Source: Candidatus Yaniella excrementigallinarum | GTDB taxonomy: Bacteria > Actinomycetota > Actinomycetes > Actinomycetales > Micrococcaceae | Assembly (NCBI GenBank): GCA_019113675.1 | Contig: DXHA01000008.1 | Span: 1-34,426 of the forward strand | Length of the DNA stretch: 34,426 nucleotides | Reading direction: 5' to 3' | Shown: positions 25,716-34,013 of the stretch, piece after piece | How the letters are laid out: the number at the start of each line of letters is the position of its first letter | Position numbering within the stretch: position 1 is the first letter of the stretch | Notes under the pieces: generated by a model | Told to the model about the DNA's origin: nothing | The model's database searches: none | The model's input: the letters and a program-made list of their open reading frames with translations, nothing else | Made by a program: the position numbers and the translations under genes

Positions 25716-26410
25716 TAGGGTGCAGGCACCTGCTCAAATGGTTGATCATCAGAACCTGCCGAACCCCAGCGATCCAACGGCCAGGCAACAATCTCTGCCC
25801 GGCCCACGACAGTGTCGATATCGACAAATCCGTCATTGGGACCATCCATGTGAGCACGGGAGTCGCCCGATTCATTCCGGTGATCCCCCATTACCCATAA
25901 CTTTCCATCGGGCACAGTCACGTCGAATTCAATATCCGAACCGACAATATCGTCGGCCAAATAGGGTTCATCGATCGCAGTGTCATTGATAACCAGCTGG
26001 TGAGTTTCTGGGTCCACGGTCACATGATCTCCTGGCATCCCAATGATGCGTTTTACCAAATGTTGTTCGGCATTGGAAGGATATAAGCCAACAAATTCCA
26101 GCGCCTGGAATACAGGGTTCGGTTTAGAATCCGACGGTGGCAGCCACCCCTCATGGTCTTCAAAGACCACAACATCTCCCCGATTCAATTGATCCTGGGA
26201 ATCAACAATAAGATTCACAAAGATTCGATCATTGATCTGCAGAGTGTTTTCCATGGAACCCGATGGAATCAGAAAAGCACGAAAGAAGAATGTGCGGATC
26301 ACAAACGAGACCACAACGGCGACCACTATAATGATCAGAATATCTTTTAGACCGCCCCAGAACCCTCCGGAACGTCTGGCTGGCCTGCGGCCCCTACGTG
26401 ATGCTGTCAT
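25715..26410 (-). CDS. lepB: Signal peptidase I, first copy in the tandem (GDHR variant)
   Basis: A 231-residue membrane-bound serine protease that cleaves signal peptides outside the cytoplasmic membrane. One membrane helix (about 24-44) precedes the catalytic PSGSM (Ser52) and Lys120 in LVKRIIGMPGDHV. The box usually written GDNR reads GDHRNESGDSR here. Its ATG overlaps the stop of the second lepB by four bases (ATGA), so the two are translated together. Confidence 0.95.
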   Translation of the reverse strand: MTASRRGRRPARRSGGFWGGLKDILIIIVVAVVVSFVIRTFFFRAFLIPSGSMENTLQINDRIFVNLIVDSQDQLNRGDVVVFEDHEGWLPPSDSKPNPVFQALEFVGLYPSNAEQHLVKRIIGMPGDHVTVDPETHQLVINDTAIDEPYLADDIVGSDIEFDVTVPDGKLWVMGDHRNESGDSRAHMDGPNDGFVDIDTVVGRAEIVAWPLDRWGSAGSDDQPFEQVPAP

Positions 26411-27057
26411 CGAATTGTCTTCACCGGTCCATATATCTTGCTTATCTGAATCATACCCCCGCCAGGAGCACCTAACAGCGATCGAGAATCTATCGAATCA
26501 TACCGGTTATCGCCTAACAAAAACACTCTGTTATCTGGCACTTCTACTTTAAACGGACTAGAAGACGCTGGCCGTTCTGGTTCAGCCACATACGGCTCCT
26601 CAAGGGGCTCGTCGTTGATAACGAGCCGTCCTGAATCATCACAACATTCCACGGTATCGCCCGCCACTCCAATGACTCGCTTTACTACTGCATGCTGTTC
26701 TGGCGTAATTCCTAGCACGCTTAGGGCACTATCTCGTATGCGTTTGAATGAGGTCTCTGATTCATAGGGAGAGAAACTACCAGCACCATCAAAGACCACA
26801 ACATCACCACGCTGTGGAGCAGCAGTGTCATAGGCCTGCGGGTCAATTTCTATGCGATCTCCAACTTGCAAGCCAGGCTGCATGGAGACTGACGGGATCG
26901 TATAGCTATTCAGGTTATACACACGCAACCCAAACACTATGGCTACCGCAAGTATCAGCACTACCAGGGTGACCCACACCCACCGGTTAACGCCAACAGC
27001 GGGCCTGCTACTCTTTGTAGAGTGCCCAGCCCGCTGTTGTGATGACGATCCCGTCAT
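26407..27057 (-). CDS. lepB: Signal peptidase I, second copy in the tandem
   Basis: A 216-residue paralogue of the adjacent signal peptidase. One membrane helix (about 26-46) is followed by IPSVSM (Ser58), Lys126 in VVKRVIGVAGDTV, a CC pair in the substrate-facing ECCDDSG, and the canonical GDNRYDSIDSR. It lies 13 bases after rplS with no clear ribosome-binding site, so it probably relies on reinitiation. Two unlike copies suggest different substrate sets, but that is inference. Confidence 0.94.
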   Translation of the reverse strand: MTGSSSQQRAGHSTKSSRPAVGVNRWVWVTLVVLILAVAIVFGLRVYNLNSYTIPSVSMQPGLQVGDRIEIDPQAYDTAAPQRGDVVVFDGAGSFSPYESETSFKRIRDSALSVLGITPEQHAVVKRVIGVAGDTVECCDDSGRLVINDEPLEEPYVAEPERPASSSPFKVEVPDNRVFLLGDNRYDSIDSRSLLGAPGGGMIQISKIYGPVKTIR

Positions 27058-27070
27058 AAACGGCTAGCAG

Positions 27071-27415
27071 CTAGTTGCGCTTTTCAGGGATACGTGCAGC
27101 CTTACCGTGACGGTCACGCATGTAGTACAGCTTGGCACGACGCACCTGACCGCGTTTCTTGACCTCAATTTTGTCAATGATTGGTGAGTGCACCGGGAAC
27201 TGACGTTCAATGCCTACACCAAATGAAGTCTTACGGACGGTGAAGGTTTCAGAAATACCTGTGCCCTGACGAGCCAGTACGTAGCCTTCGAAAACCTGAA
27301 TACGCTGAGTTTTACCTTCAACAATATTCACGTGAACTGCAACGGTGTCGCCTGGACGAAATTCCGGCACATCGTCGCGAACAGTTTTTTGATTCAGCTG
27401 TTCAATAAGATTCAT
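27071..27415 (-). CDS. rplS: 50S ribosomal protein L19
   Basis: A 114-residue basic ribosomal protein at the 30S-50S interface. Signatures: [20 protein letters not shown] at the start, [36 protein letters not shown] and a C-terminal [18 protein letters not shown]. The ATG at 27415 follows AGGAG by 9 bases; the open frame reaches 27454 but has no better site. It has about 167 bases of leader separating it from trmD. Confidence 0.98.
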   Translation of the reverse strand: MNLIEQLNQKTVRDDVPEFRPGDTVAVHVNIVEGKTQRIQVFEGYVLARQGTGISETFTVRKTSFGVGIERQFPVHSPIIDKIEVKKRGQVRRAKLYYMRDRHGKAARIPEKRN

Positions 27416-27582
27416 GGAGTCAACTCCTAGTGGATCGCCGCAGGTCGCCCACATGCCTCAGCAAGCTCACTGTCTTGCGATGGAAAATTTCGAGGCGCAA
27501 CATGAAGTTACTTCCCCGGTGCCTAACGTTGGTGAAACGATCCCCCACGGCAGATCCAACACCCGATAGACACAACTAGATA

Positions 27583-28296
27583 TTATGCCATATTTTGATG
27601 CTTAAACCATAAATCTGGCCGCCGTGTACGCGTACGCTCAGCTTGCTGTTCTTTACGCCACTCAGCAATCTTGCCGTGATCACCTGACAGTAGAATCTCT
27701 GGCACTTCATAGCCACGCCATGATGACGGCTTGGTGTACACCGGATACTCCAGCAAGCCCTCATCGCCGTGGGACTCTTCCACTAAAGACTCAGGATTTC
27801 CCACCACACCCGGAACCAGACGGCCAATCGCCTCTACCATGGCAAGCGCTGCGACTTCTCCCCCGTTGAGAACATAATCTCCAACGGACATCAACCGCAC
27901 CCAGAAGTGCTCTCGAGCCCAATGAAACATGCGCTCGTCAATACCTTCATAACGACCACAAGCAAAAACCAGATGTTCTGCTTCAGCCAGCTCATAAGCG
28001 GCAGACTGGTTAAAGCCCTCTCCAGAAGGAGTAGGCACTATGAGTACAGGCTTTTGCGCTGCCGGGGATGTCTCCAAAACGCTCTCGAGCGCTAAAGCCC
28101 AGGGTTCTGGCTTCATTACCATGCCTGCGCCACCACCGTAGGGCGTATCATCAACCGTTTTATGGCGGTCAAAGGTGTGATTCCTCAGGTCGTGCACGTT
28201 AACCTCAAGCAGCCCAGCATCTTGCGCCTTTCCTAGCAAGGAAAGGTTCAGCGCGTTGAGGTACTCAGGAAAAATACTTATAACATCGATGCGCAT
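27583..28296 (-). CDS. trmD: tRNA (guanine-N1)-methyltransferase TrmD
   Basis: TrmD methylates G37 of tRNAs to prevent frameshifting. The 237-residue SPOUT protein shows [42 protein letters not shown], the knot loop [15 protein letters not shown] and a C-terminal [13 protein letters not shown]. Its ATG overlaps the rimM stop by one base (TAATG), the usual coupling of these two genes. Confidence 0.98.
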   Translation of the reverse strand: MRIDVISIFPEYLNALNLSLLGKAQDAGLLEVNVHDLRNHTFDRHKTVDDTPYGGGAGMVMKPEPWALALESVLETSPAAQKPVLIVPTPSGEGFNQSAAYELAEAEHLVFACGRYEGIDERMFHWAREHFWVRLMSVGDYVLNGGEVAALAMVEAIGRLVPGVVGNPESLVEESHGDEGLLEYPVYTKPSSWRGYEVPEILLSGDHGKIAEWRKEQQAERTRTRRPDLWFKHQNMA

Positions 28297-28847
28297 TATT
28301 CTTGGTTCAGCTCCAATAGGCCTGGTGGAGGTGTAATAACAACGATGCCATTTTCCTCATCAATTTTTGGAACAATTTCTTCGACAAGCGGGATGAGCAC
28401 CTCGCCCCCGTCTGCGAGCCGAACTTCAAGGAGATCCTGAGCTTCGCCAGTAATTAAATTCGAGACTTGACCAAGTATCTGACCTTCTGCGTGGTCTTGA
28501 AAAACCGATAAGCCTATGAGTTCGTCGGCGTACCAGCTATCTTCATCACTGGCTGAGCCTTCAGGCTCGGCGTAAAGTTCACAGTTTCGCAATGATTCTG
28601 CTGTGTTCCTATCTGAAAACTCAACAAACTTTAATAGCAGAATGGATTTTTTGCGACGAGCTTGCTCTAGTGTGAGTTGTCGGAACGCTACTTCATCATT
28701 ATGCGCCGGCTGCACAGTAAAAACAGCGTCTTTAACAAAACGAGTTTTCGGTGAATCAGTGAAAACTTCTACAGTGACCTCACCGCGAATTCCGTGGGGT
28801 TTTCCAATGCGTGCAACCCTTACGTCACGGTGATTAGGTCCAGTCAC
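28296..28847 (-). CDS. rimM: Ribosome maturation factor RimM
   Basis: RimM helps assemble the 30S head around S19. The 183-residue protein has the N-terminal [15 protein letters not shown], the reductase-like barrel and a PRC-barrel domain from about residue 100 ([10 protein letters not shown]) to [23 protein letters not shown] at 28847 is chosen because GGAGGAG lies 5 bases upstream; the open frame back to 28967 has an ATG at 28889 without a site. Normally a KH-domain gene and rpsP precede rimM; here a glycan region does. Confidence 0.95.
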   Translation of the reverse strand: MTGPNHRDVRVARIGKPHGIRGEVTVEVFTDSPKTRFVKDAVFTVQPAHNDEVAFRQLTLEQARRKKSILLLKFVEFSDRNTAESLRNCELYAEPEGSASDEDSWYADELIGLSVFQDHAEGQILGQVSNLITGEAQDLLEVRLADGGEVLIPLVEEIVPKIDEENGIVVITPPPGLLELNQE

Positions 28848-29179
28848 AGGTGCTCCTCCATATCCAACACGCAATATTCTATGTGTCATTAAAACAATAA
28901 CGCCCTTAGGAACACCTCGCCCAAACGCACTGTTATTTACTACTAGAACTCCCGCCAATCCGCCCACCCGCCTCCAGCTGCACTCCAGCGTTCAATGCTC
29001 GCTCCTAGTACAGCTTGTCACGAGCAAAAAGCCCAACCTGGTATCATATTGCCGCCGGCATCAAGAAGTAGACTAGACCAAGCACCGACATCGATTAATA
29101 ATAAGTCTAAGGAATAACGACCCTCAAAAATATTGTCGGCCAACCACTTTCTATCGATCAAAATTAGCGAGGCAACAAG
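28848..29179. other. Intergenic junction between the rimM operon and the glycan region
   Basis: The 332 bases between divergent rimM and the glycosyltransferase contain no gene I can support. A minus-strand TTGGCG-N17-TAACAG pair could be the rimM promoter. No remnant of rpsP or of the KH-domain gene is seen. Composition shifts toward AT on the right side. Confidence 0.4.
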
Positions 29180-31348
29180 TTGTTAACGGCGTTCCGATCT
29201 TGGCAAGTAAGAATTTTTACTCTAGGTTGCGTAGGGATAGCACTTGCTATATTGGGGCTAATATATGCGCCGCGACTGACACTCTTGGGTATATTGCTTT
29301 GTCTGGTAAGCGTCCTGCTTCTTGTATTCATCGGTAACCGAAAGAATTTGCGCCAGCGCAATCAGACCAAAACCGAATTAGCAAATATTCATAAGCTCAT
29401 TGACCGATCTAGTTCCATTACTGAAAGTATTGCTCGAACTTCCACCCCAAAAGTAGATGTTTCGTATGAATATGCCGATCGAATACGCAATAATGTTTCA
29501 AAATATGAGTCGTTCGCGCTCCGAAGCCGCAGTTTAGAGATCAGAGATGCATTTTCACTTGCGGCTACGGATAATGAACAAAAATACCATGACCTAAGCC
29601 GTTTCATAGCTATACAACAAATGGGGTTTCTTCCGGGCATGAAGAGCTCTGCACTGAGGTATTGGGACCCTGAAGCATTTCTAGCCATTGCGCGGATCCA
29701 AGCAAATCAACGAGCAACAGAAACAGACTTACAAAATGCAGTTAAGATGTTTGCATTTGCACAAGAGTTTTTCGGGTCTAAAGCACTGACCAAAAAAGAT
29801 CGCCTTATATATCTTGAAGCGCTAGGAGAGCTTGGAGACTTTAAACAACAATCTAAACTCGCAACGCATTTCAGCGTCGATAAACGTCTGCCAGTGCATC
29901 GACATCTGATAAAACTCAACGAAATTCAAGCGTACAAAAGTGCTGGTTCTAAAGAGTGGCTAGATGAGCTCAACGGATTATATATTAGGCATGCATACTC
30001 ACCAGTACTGATGAGCAATAAACCGGAGGGCGGGCTCCTTGACAGATTGAGCACCAGCGTCTCATCGGTCTATGACGGTCCTCTCGTTTCTGTAGTGGTT
30101 CCTACCTTTCAGGGGGGCTACAAGTTACTTTCTGCAGTCTCGTCACTTCTGAACCAAAGTTGGAAAAATATTGAGGTCATTGTTGTTGATGATGGTTCTC
30201 CCGCGAACTACGAAACATATCTTCAACAAACCTCAGAGCTTAGTGAAAAAGTTAAGGTAATAAGACAAAGTCGTAATCTTGGTGCTTACAATGCTAGAAA
30301 TGTAGGAGTCAAAGAAGCTAACGGCGAGTATATAACCGTGCATGACGATGATGACTGGTCTCACGGAGACAAAATTGCAGCTCAAGCGCAACACCTAATG
30401 GAAAACCCATCTGTTCCCGGCAACATGACTTCTCTGGTTCGTGCAACGGAAGATCTAAAGTTTATACGTATAAACTCAAACCCTACCCTACTTCAAACAA
30501 ACTTCTCTTCCCTGATGTTCCGTCGAAAAACACTAGACGACATTGGCTTATGGGATCCAGTCAATCGCGGGGCGGACTCAGAATTTCGGGATCGTTTGAC
30601 CATGTTTTACGATGCAAAAATAGAACTACTTAATGACGTTCCACTATCCTTTACACGCACCTGGGAAGGCTCCTTGACATCAGGCGAACTACAACGGGGT
30701 TATGTCGATCCTTCCCGTCGACTTTATGCATATTCTTATAAGCTTTGGCATCAAAAAATAGCAACACTAGAAAGTCCACTACAGTGTGAAGCCTTAACAA
30801 ATAGATACTTTCCAGTTCCGACAAACATGAACCCCGGGCAACGGCATTGTGACCACGGTGACCTCGACGTAGTATTCCTCGCTGATTTTCGAGCTGATAG
30901 CTCACCGGTTTTAACTGCGTTGGACCGAATGGAGAAATGCGCGGAAGCTGGGCTCCGGGTCGGTTACATTCATGCAGAGGCTCCCAACAATGAAATCAAC
31001 TGGAGCACTCTTCAACGTTTATTTGAGATGCAGCTTGAGGGAGATGTGATCCAAGTCAGTCTCAAGGATAAAGCCTCGGTTGAGAGCCTAATTTCTATGG
31101 ATCCGAGCGTGACAACGTTTATGGATTCTTGCGAAACGAATCTTCTCATTAAGAACTCAGTATTATTCGTAACGGAACCGCCAATAAACTCGTCTAACCA
31201 CATGATCTTTGATTTAAACTTGTCTCTCCGAAATATAGATCGTATATCGGAACATAAAACCGTGGTGTTTTCCGAAGATCAAAGCCTCCGCGAATTCTGC
31301 CAAGGCCTTCTACCTGTAGAACGTGTCGTGGACCATTATTCTTTGTAG
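29180..31348 (+). CDS. Membrane-anchored multidomain GT2 glycosyltransferase, C-terminus possibly cut short
   Basis: A 722-residue protein. Two membrane helices (about 12-51) lead into a basic, polar helical stretch (53-90). A helical region follows, then a GT-A family 2 domain: VSVVVPTF (303-310), VVDDGSP (335-341) and the metal-binding HDDDDW (388-393). After it, DLDVVFLADFR (561) begins what looks like the first Rossmann half of a GT-B fold, and the protein ends at DHYSL before a full GT-B would close. The TTG start at 29180 has GAGG 9 bases upstream. It probably adds sugars to a surface polymer. A decayed IS110 fragment begins directly downstream. Confidence 0.85.
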   Translation: MLTAFRSWQVRIFTLGCVGIALAILGLIYAPRLTLLGILLCLVSVLLLVFIGNRKNLRQRNQTKTELANIHKLIDRSSSITESIARTSTPKVDVSYEYADRIRNNVSKYESFALRSRSLEIRDAFSLAATDNEQKYHDLSRFIAIQQMGFLPGMKSSALRYWDPEAFLAIARIQANQRATETDLQNAVKMFAFAQEFFGSKALTKKDRLIYLEALGELGDFKQQSKLATHFSVDKRLPVHRHLIKLNEIQAYKSAGSKEWLDELNGLYIRHAYSPVLMSNKPEGGLLDRLSTSVSSVYDGPLVSVVVPTFQGGYKLLSAVSSLLNQSWKNIEVIVVDDGSPANYETYLQQTSELSEKVKVIRQSRNLGAYNARNVGVKEANGEYITVHDDDDWSHGDKIAAQAQHLMENPSVPGNMTSLVRATEDLKFIRINSNPTLLQTNFSSLMFRRKTLDDIGLWDPVNRGADSEFRDRLTMFYDAKIELLNDVPLSFTRTWEGSLTSGELQRGYVDPSRRLYAYSYKLWHQKIATLESPLQCEALTNRYFPVPTNMNPGQRHCDHGDLDVVFLADFRADSSPVLTALDRMEKCAEAGLRVGYIHAEAPNNEINWSTLQRLFEMQLEGDVIQVSLKDKASVESLISMDPSVTTFMDSCETNLLIKNSVLFVTEPPINSSNHMIFDLNLSLRNIDRISEHKTVVFSEDQSLREFCQGLLPVERVVDHYSL

Positions 31349-31399
31349 CTGTCATGATGGGCATTGTTATACAGCTCAATCAGTATTCACAAAGCTGGA

Positions 31400-31680
31400 A
31401 AACGATCGAAGCCGCCCCGCAATTTCCGAAATCCACACTATGGCCAGCTGTGGCCCTACTAGTCGCGGAGGTTCGCCCCGTAATACGTTCAGATACCAGC
31501 TCAATCGTGGTGGAAATCAGAGGTTCAATAGTGCATTGGTGGCAATAGTCAAAGCAACCTACGATCCAGAAACTCAGCCCTACGTACAAAAGTGACGAAA
31601 CGAAGAGCAAACAGGTCGTGAACCAAACAATGTTTAAAAAGCTATACCGCCACGCTGCGTCTTTAGGTCCCTCACTGCAC
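31400..31680 (+). pseudogene. Decayed C-terminal fragment of an IS110-family transposase
   Basis: In one plus frame the translation reads SPRNTFRYQLNRGGNQRF then NSALVAIVKATYDPETQPYV, matching the IS110 C-terminal pattern S-G-x-T-x-R-x-RLNRGGxRxLNxALHxIxxxRxxxDPxTxxYV. A TGA interrupts (31593-31595), the same frame continues RNEEQTGRE as in the family's R-x-AEGKTxRE, and KKLYRHAAS continues in the next frame. The N-terminal catalytic domain is absent. Recognition is from family memory; a search would settle it. The 102-codon minus frame over the same bases is a shadow. Confidence 0.62.
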
Positions 31681-32010
31681 AAACACATGCGATGTCAAAC
31701 GCCTATAGATATAGACGAGCAAAGAGACCTCAAAAGTACTTAGGCTGCATCAGCAATCAACAGTCAACGCGCTTTCTAGACTCTGACGATAACCCTGTTC
31801 CCGTTTTGGTCTCGCTTTTTCCGGCACGATGTACAGTATAAGAGTCCAGCTGGTCCCGTTAGAGCTGAAAACATAACCCAGAATGGCTACGAGTCAAAGT
31901 AACAGGATAGTTCGAAGAAGAACTAACTCTTCAGTTCGTTCAAAGTAATTGATGTACTAGTCACATCCGGCTCATCTTGACATAAGACACTTCAGAGCAG
32001 AAGGACTTTG
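31681..32010. other. Gene-free region after the transposase fragment
   Basis: About 330 bases with stops in all frames and no recognisable gene, RNA or terminator. CTTGACATAAGA near 31977 resembles the short sequence often found near the right end of actinobacterial IS110 elements, so part of this may be old element DNA; this is weak. Confidence 0.35.
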
Positions 32011-33414
32011 CTAGTCTACGTTTCTCGGGTTTATTGGCAAGTCGAATAGTGCTGGATCAACCATTTCTATCATACGTTTTACGATTGCGTCTGCGTGTCT
32101 AAATGTACTCGGTACCCCCAACATGATTTCAAATAAATGTCGTGAGTTAAAAGGCACGAAGGTATCAGCATAAAAATCTCGTTCTCCCATGGCCACACCT
32201 TGCCAAGTCGCCATCCGATGTTCCCAATAGAACTGATCAAACGGATCTAAAATGCCTGGTACAAAACCCGTATCGTTAATGTATCCTTCAAAAGCCGCCG
32301 CTGATTCACGATAGTAATTATCGGGACCATAGCGATTGACCCTTCTCTTCAGCTCATCACCGAGCTTACGGTGGTGCAAAGCGGACATCGTTCTTGCTGT
32401 GACAGGAGCAGCGGCTCCTTTATTTCGTGCAGGCGAATAATTACTCCGTCCTATTTCTAATAAGTTCCCTATCACAGCTACGTGATCAACACTTGAAAAA
32501 TGAGACCGGAGAGCGCCTATCCAGCCCGCATGATGTAAAGCATAATGGGACTCATTAATACGTTCTTCAAGGACCGGATTTTGTACCCGTTTATCCACCA
32601 CGACATGTTCTATACCAAATTGATTCGCCAGACGGCTAGCTATCACGCGATCGATTTCAGTACCTTTATCATCACCATAAGTGTACGTATGAAATGGCAA
32701 TCCGGCGTTCAGAGCGATCGCTAACAATGCACGGGAGTCCAGACCTGCAGTCAGGGTAATTCCGATAGCTCGTTCCTGCCCTACAGATCGCATAGCAATA
32801 GCTGACGACTTTAAGAGCTTGGCAGCTGCAAAATCGGTCGTTTGCGTCTTCAGAGGCACCACAGGCCAAAATCTTCGTACTACATTGGCACTCATCCAAT
32901 AATATGTGTTTGGTGTCAATATCTTAGTTCGTCTAAATGGAGTCCGATTCCCGGGATAACCATACCGAAATGGCAATTCCGACTGACTAATACAGCCGCC
33001 CAATGCGCGCTCAACTAGCACGGCGTGAGATGCAATGACACCACCCGAAGTTGCATAGAATACTGACCTCATTGACGTTGCATCGTTAACGACACGAATA
33101 TCCCCGTAGCTCCCAAAAATAATAACATGTCTACCGGAATAAATAGCTAACGCACGTAAGAACTCAGTCTCACTATCTTGCAACCGAGCTAACAGAGAGT
33201 CAGCAACACTCCCAAGCTGAATTGGTTCCGTTGGGACACAATTTCCAATTATGATAACAAAAAGCCTCGAGTCACCTGATGTCTCCACCCTATTCCATGG
33301 ATGTATATAAAAATTAGGCAAGATTGGCCCCTCAATGAATGTCGGTGGCCGATTAGTAGGTCGCTCTGAAAGTAGGAAACCGCGCGGGAAGCGTGGAGGT
33401 TCACGGTGGGACAT
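32011..33414 (-). CDS. Asparagine-synthetase-like ATP-pyrophosphatase protein without glutaminase cysteine
   Basis: A 467-residue protein. The C-terminal half has the PP-loop of asparagine synthetases, GITLTAGLDSRALLA (about 218-232), then TYGDDKGTEID and a helical synthetase region with FVPFNSRHLFEIMLG. The N-terminal half looks like a degenerate class II amidotransferase domain (RHVIIFGSYGDIRVVNDATS) but position 2 is Ser, so the glutamine-hydrolysing Cys is missing. It may use ammonia, or form an amide or ester bond on a sugar or peptide, like asparagine-synthetase relatives in capsule clusters. No lasso-peptide precursor is seen. Start ATG at 33414, site weak. Confidence 0.78.
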   Translation of the reverse strand: MSHREPPRFPRGFLLSERPTNRPPTFIEGPILPNFYIHPWNRVETSGDSRLFVIIIGNCVPTEPIQLGSVADSLLARLQDSETEFLRALAIYSGRHVIIFGSYGDIRVVNDATSMRSVFYATSGGVIASHAVLVERALGGCISQSELPFRYGYPGNRTPFRRTKILTPNTYYWMSANVVRRFWPVVPLKTQTTDFAAAKLLKSSAIAMRSVGQERAIGITLTAGLDSRALLAIALNAGLPFHTYTYGDDKGTEIDRVIASRLANQFGIEHVVVDKRVQNPVLEERINESHYALHHAGWIGALRSHFSSVDHVAVIGNLLEIGRSNYSPARNKGAAAPVTARTMSALHHRKLGDELKRRVNRYGPDNYYRESAAAFEGYINDTGFVPGILDPFDQFYWEHRMATWQGVAMGERDFYADTFVPFNSRHLFEIMLGVPSTFRHADAIVKRMIEMVDPALFDLPINPRNVD

Positions 33415-33672
33415 AAAGCCAGCCTATCCTGTTATAAGTACACCACCATTAGTTATTAATATACAGTCTGCCACCAAAGTTAGCATTTGATTGTCTAAGC
33501 AAACAGTATTGACGTAATGAGGTAACTCAATATCATTGGTAATTCATCTTGTCCGGTTCAGGAGACAGACAAAAGCGAAACAGCTATTAGCATAGTTTAT
33601 TCTCCGCAATAGCTTGAATTATCTTATTTCGACATCATTCAAGCGCCAGTACCAGTCTTACTGGTTTGTATA

Positions 33673-33999
33673 CTATTCTAAACGATCATTTAAGAGATCT
33701 ATGCTCATCTGTTGTGCTTGCAGAAGGCCGATAATCTTCTTGCTTGCTAGATCTACAGCTATACTACTATGAGTATCTGTTTTATCATTTTGTTGAAACT
33801 GCAATAGCTTCAATGTGCGTTCTTGGACTTTAGCCATTTGCCGACGTTGAAGAACTATCAGAATGAGGAGCAACATAACCAAAAGAAATAACAGCAGCAT
33901 CCCAACTTTAATTGTCCAAACGATTGTAGAGACTATCCCTAAAAGCCCTAAGCACAAACCGATCAGTAAATAAACTTTGTCGCGTGAAAACATTTTCAT
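33673..33999 (-). CDS. Small membrane protein with two TM helices and a polar helical tail
   Basis: A 108-residue protein: RDKVYLLIGLCLGLLGI begins the first membrane helix (about 9-29), the second follows a two- to three-residue turn (about 32-51), and then QRRQMAKVQERTLKLLQFQQ starts a likely coiled coil to the end. AAAGGA lies 5 bases before the ATG, 14 bases after the stop of the GT-B gene, so the two are one operon. The layout repeats the N-terminal module of the 722-residue glycosyltransferase. I recognise no named family; a membrane partner or anchor for glycan enzymes is inferred. Confidence 0.7.
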   Translation of the reverse strand: MKMFSRDKVYLLIGLCLGLLGIVSTIVWTIKVGMLLLFLLVMLLLILIVLQRRQMAKVQERTLKLLQFQQNDKTDTHSSIAVDLASKKIIGLLQAQQMSIDLLNDRLE

Positions 34000-34013
34000 A
34001 AATCCTTTAAGAG

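Noticed and set aside
28848..28967. Longer rimM start upstream of 28847
   Set aside because: The GTG at 28847 has GGAGGAG at ideal distance, and the added residues do not resemble RimM.
31380..31688. Minus-strand 102-codon frame with a hydrophobic stretch, looking like a small membrane protein
   Set aside because: It lies opposite the IS110-like fragment, has no ribosome-binding site, and its second half is low in protein character; treated as a shadow.
32011..33414. Lasso-peptide cyclase (asparagine-synthetase-like B/C protein)
   Set aside because: No precursor peptide, leader-binding protein or cysteine-protease-like partner nearby; neighbours are glycosyltransferases.
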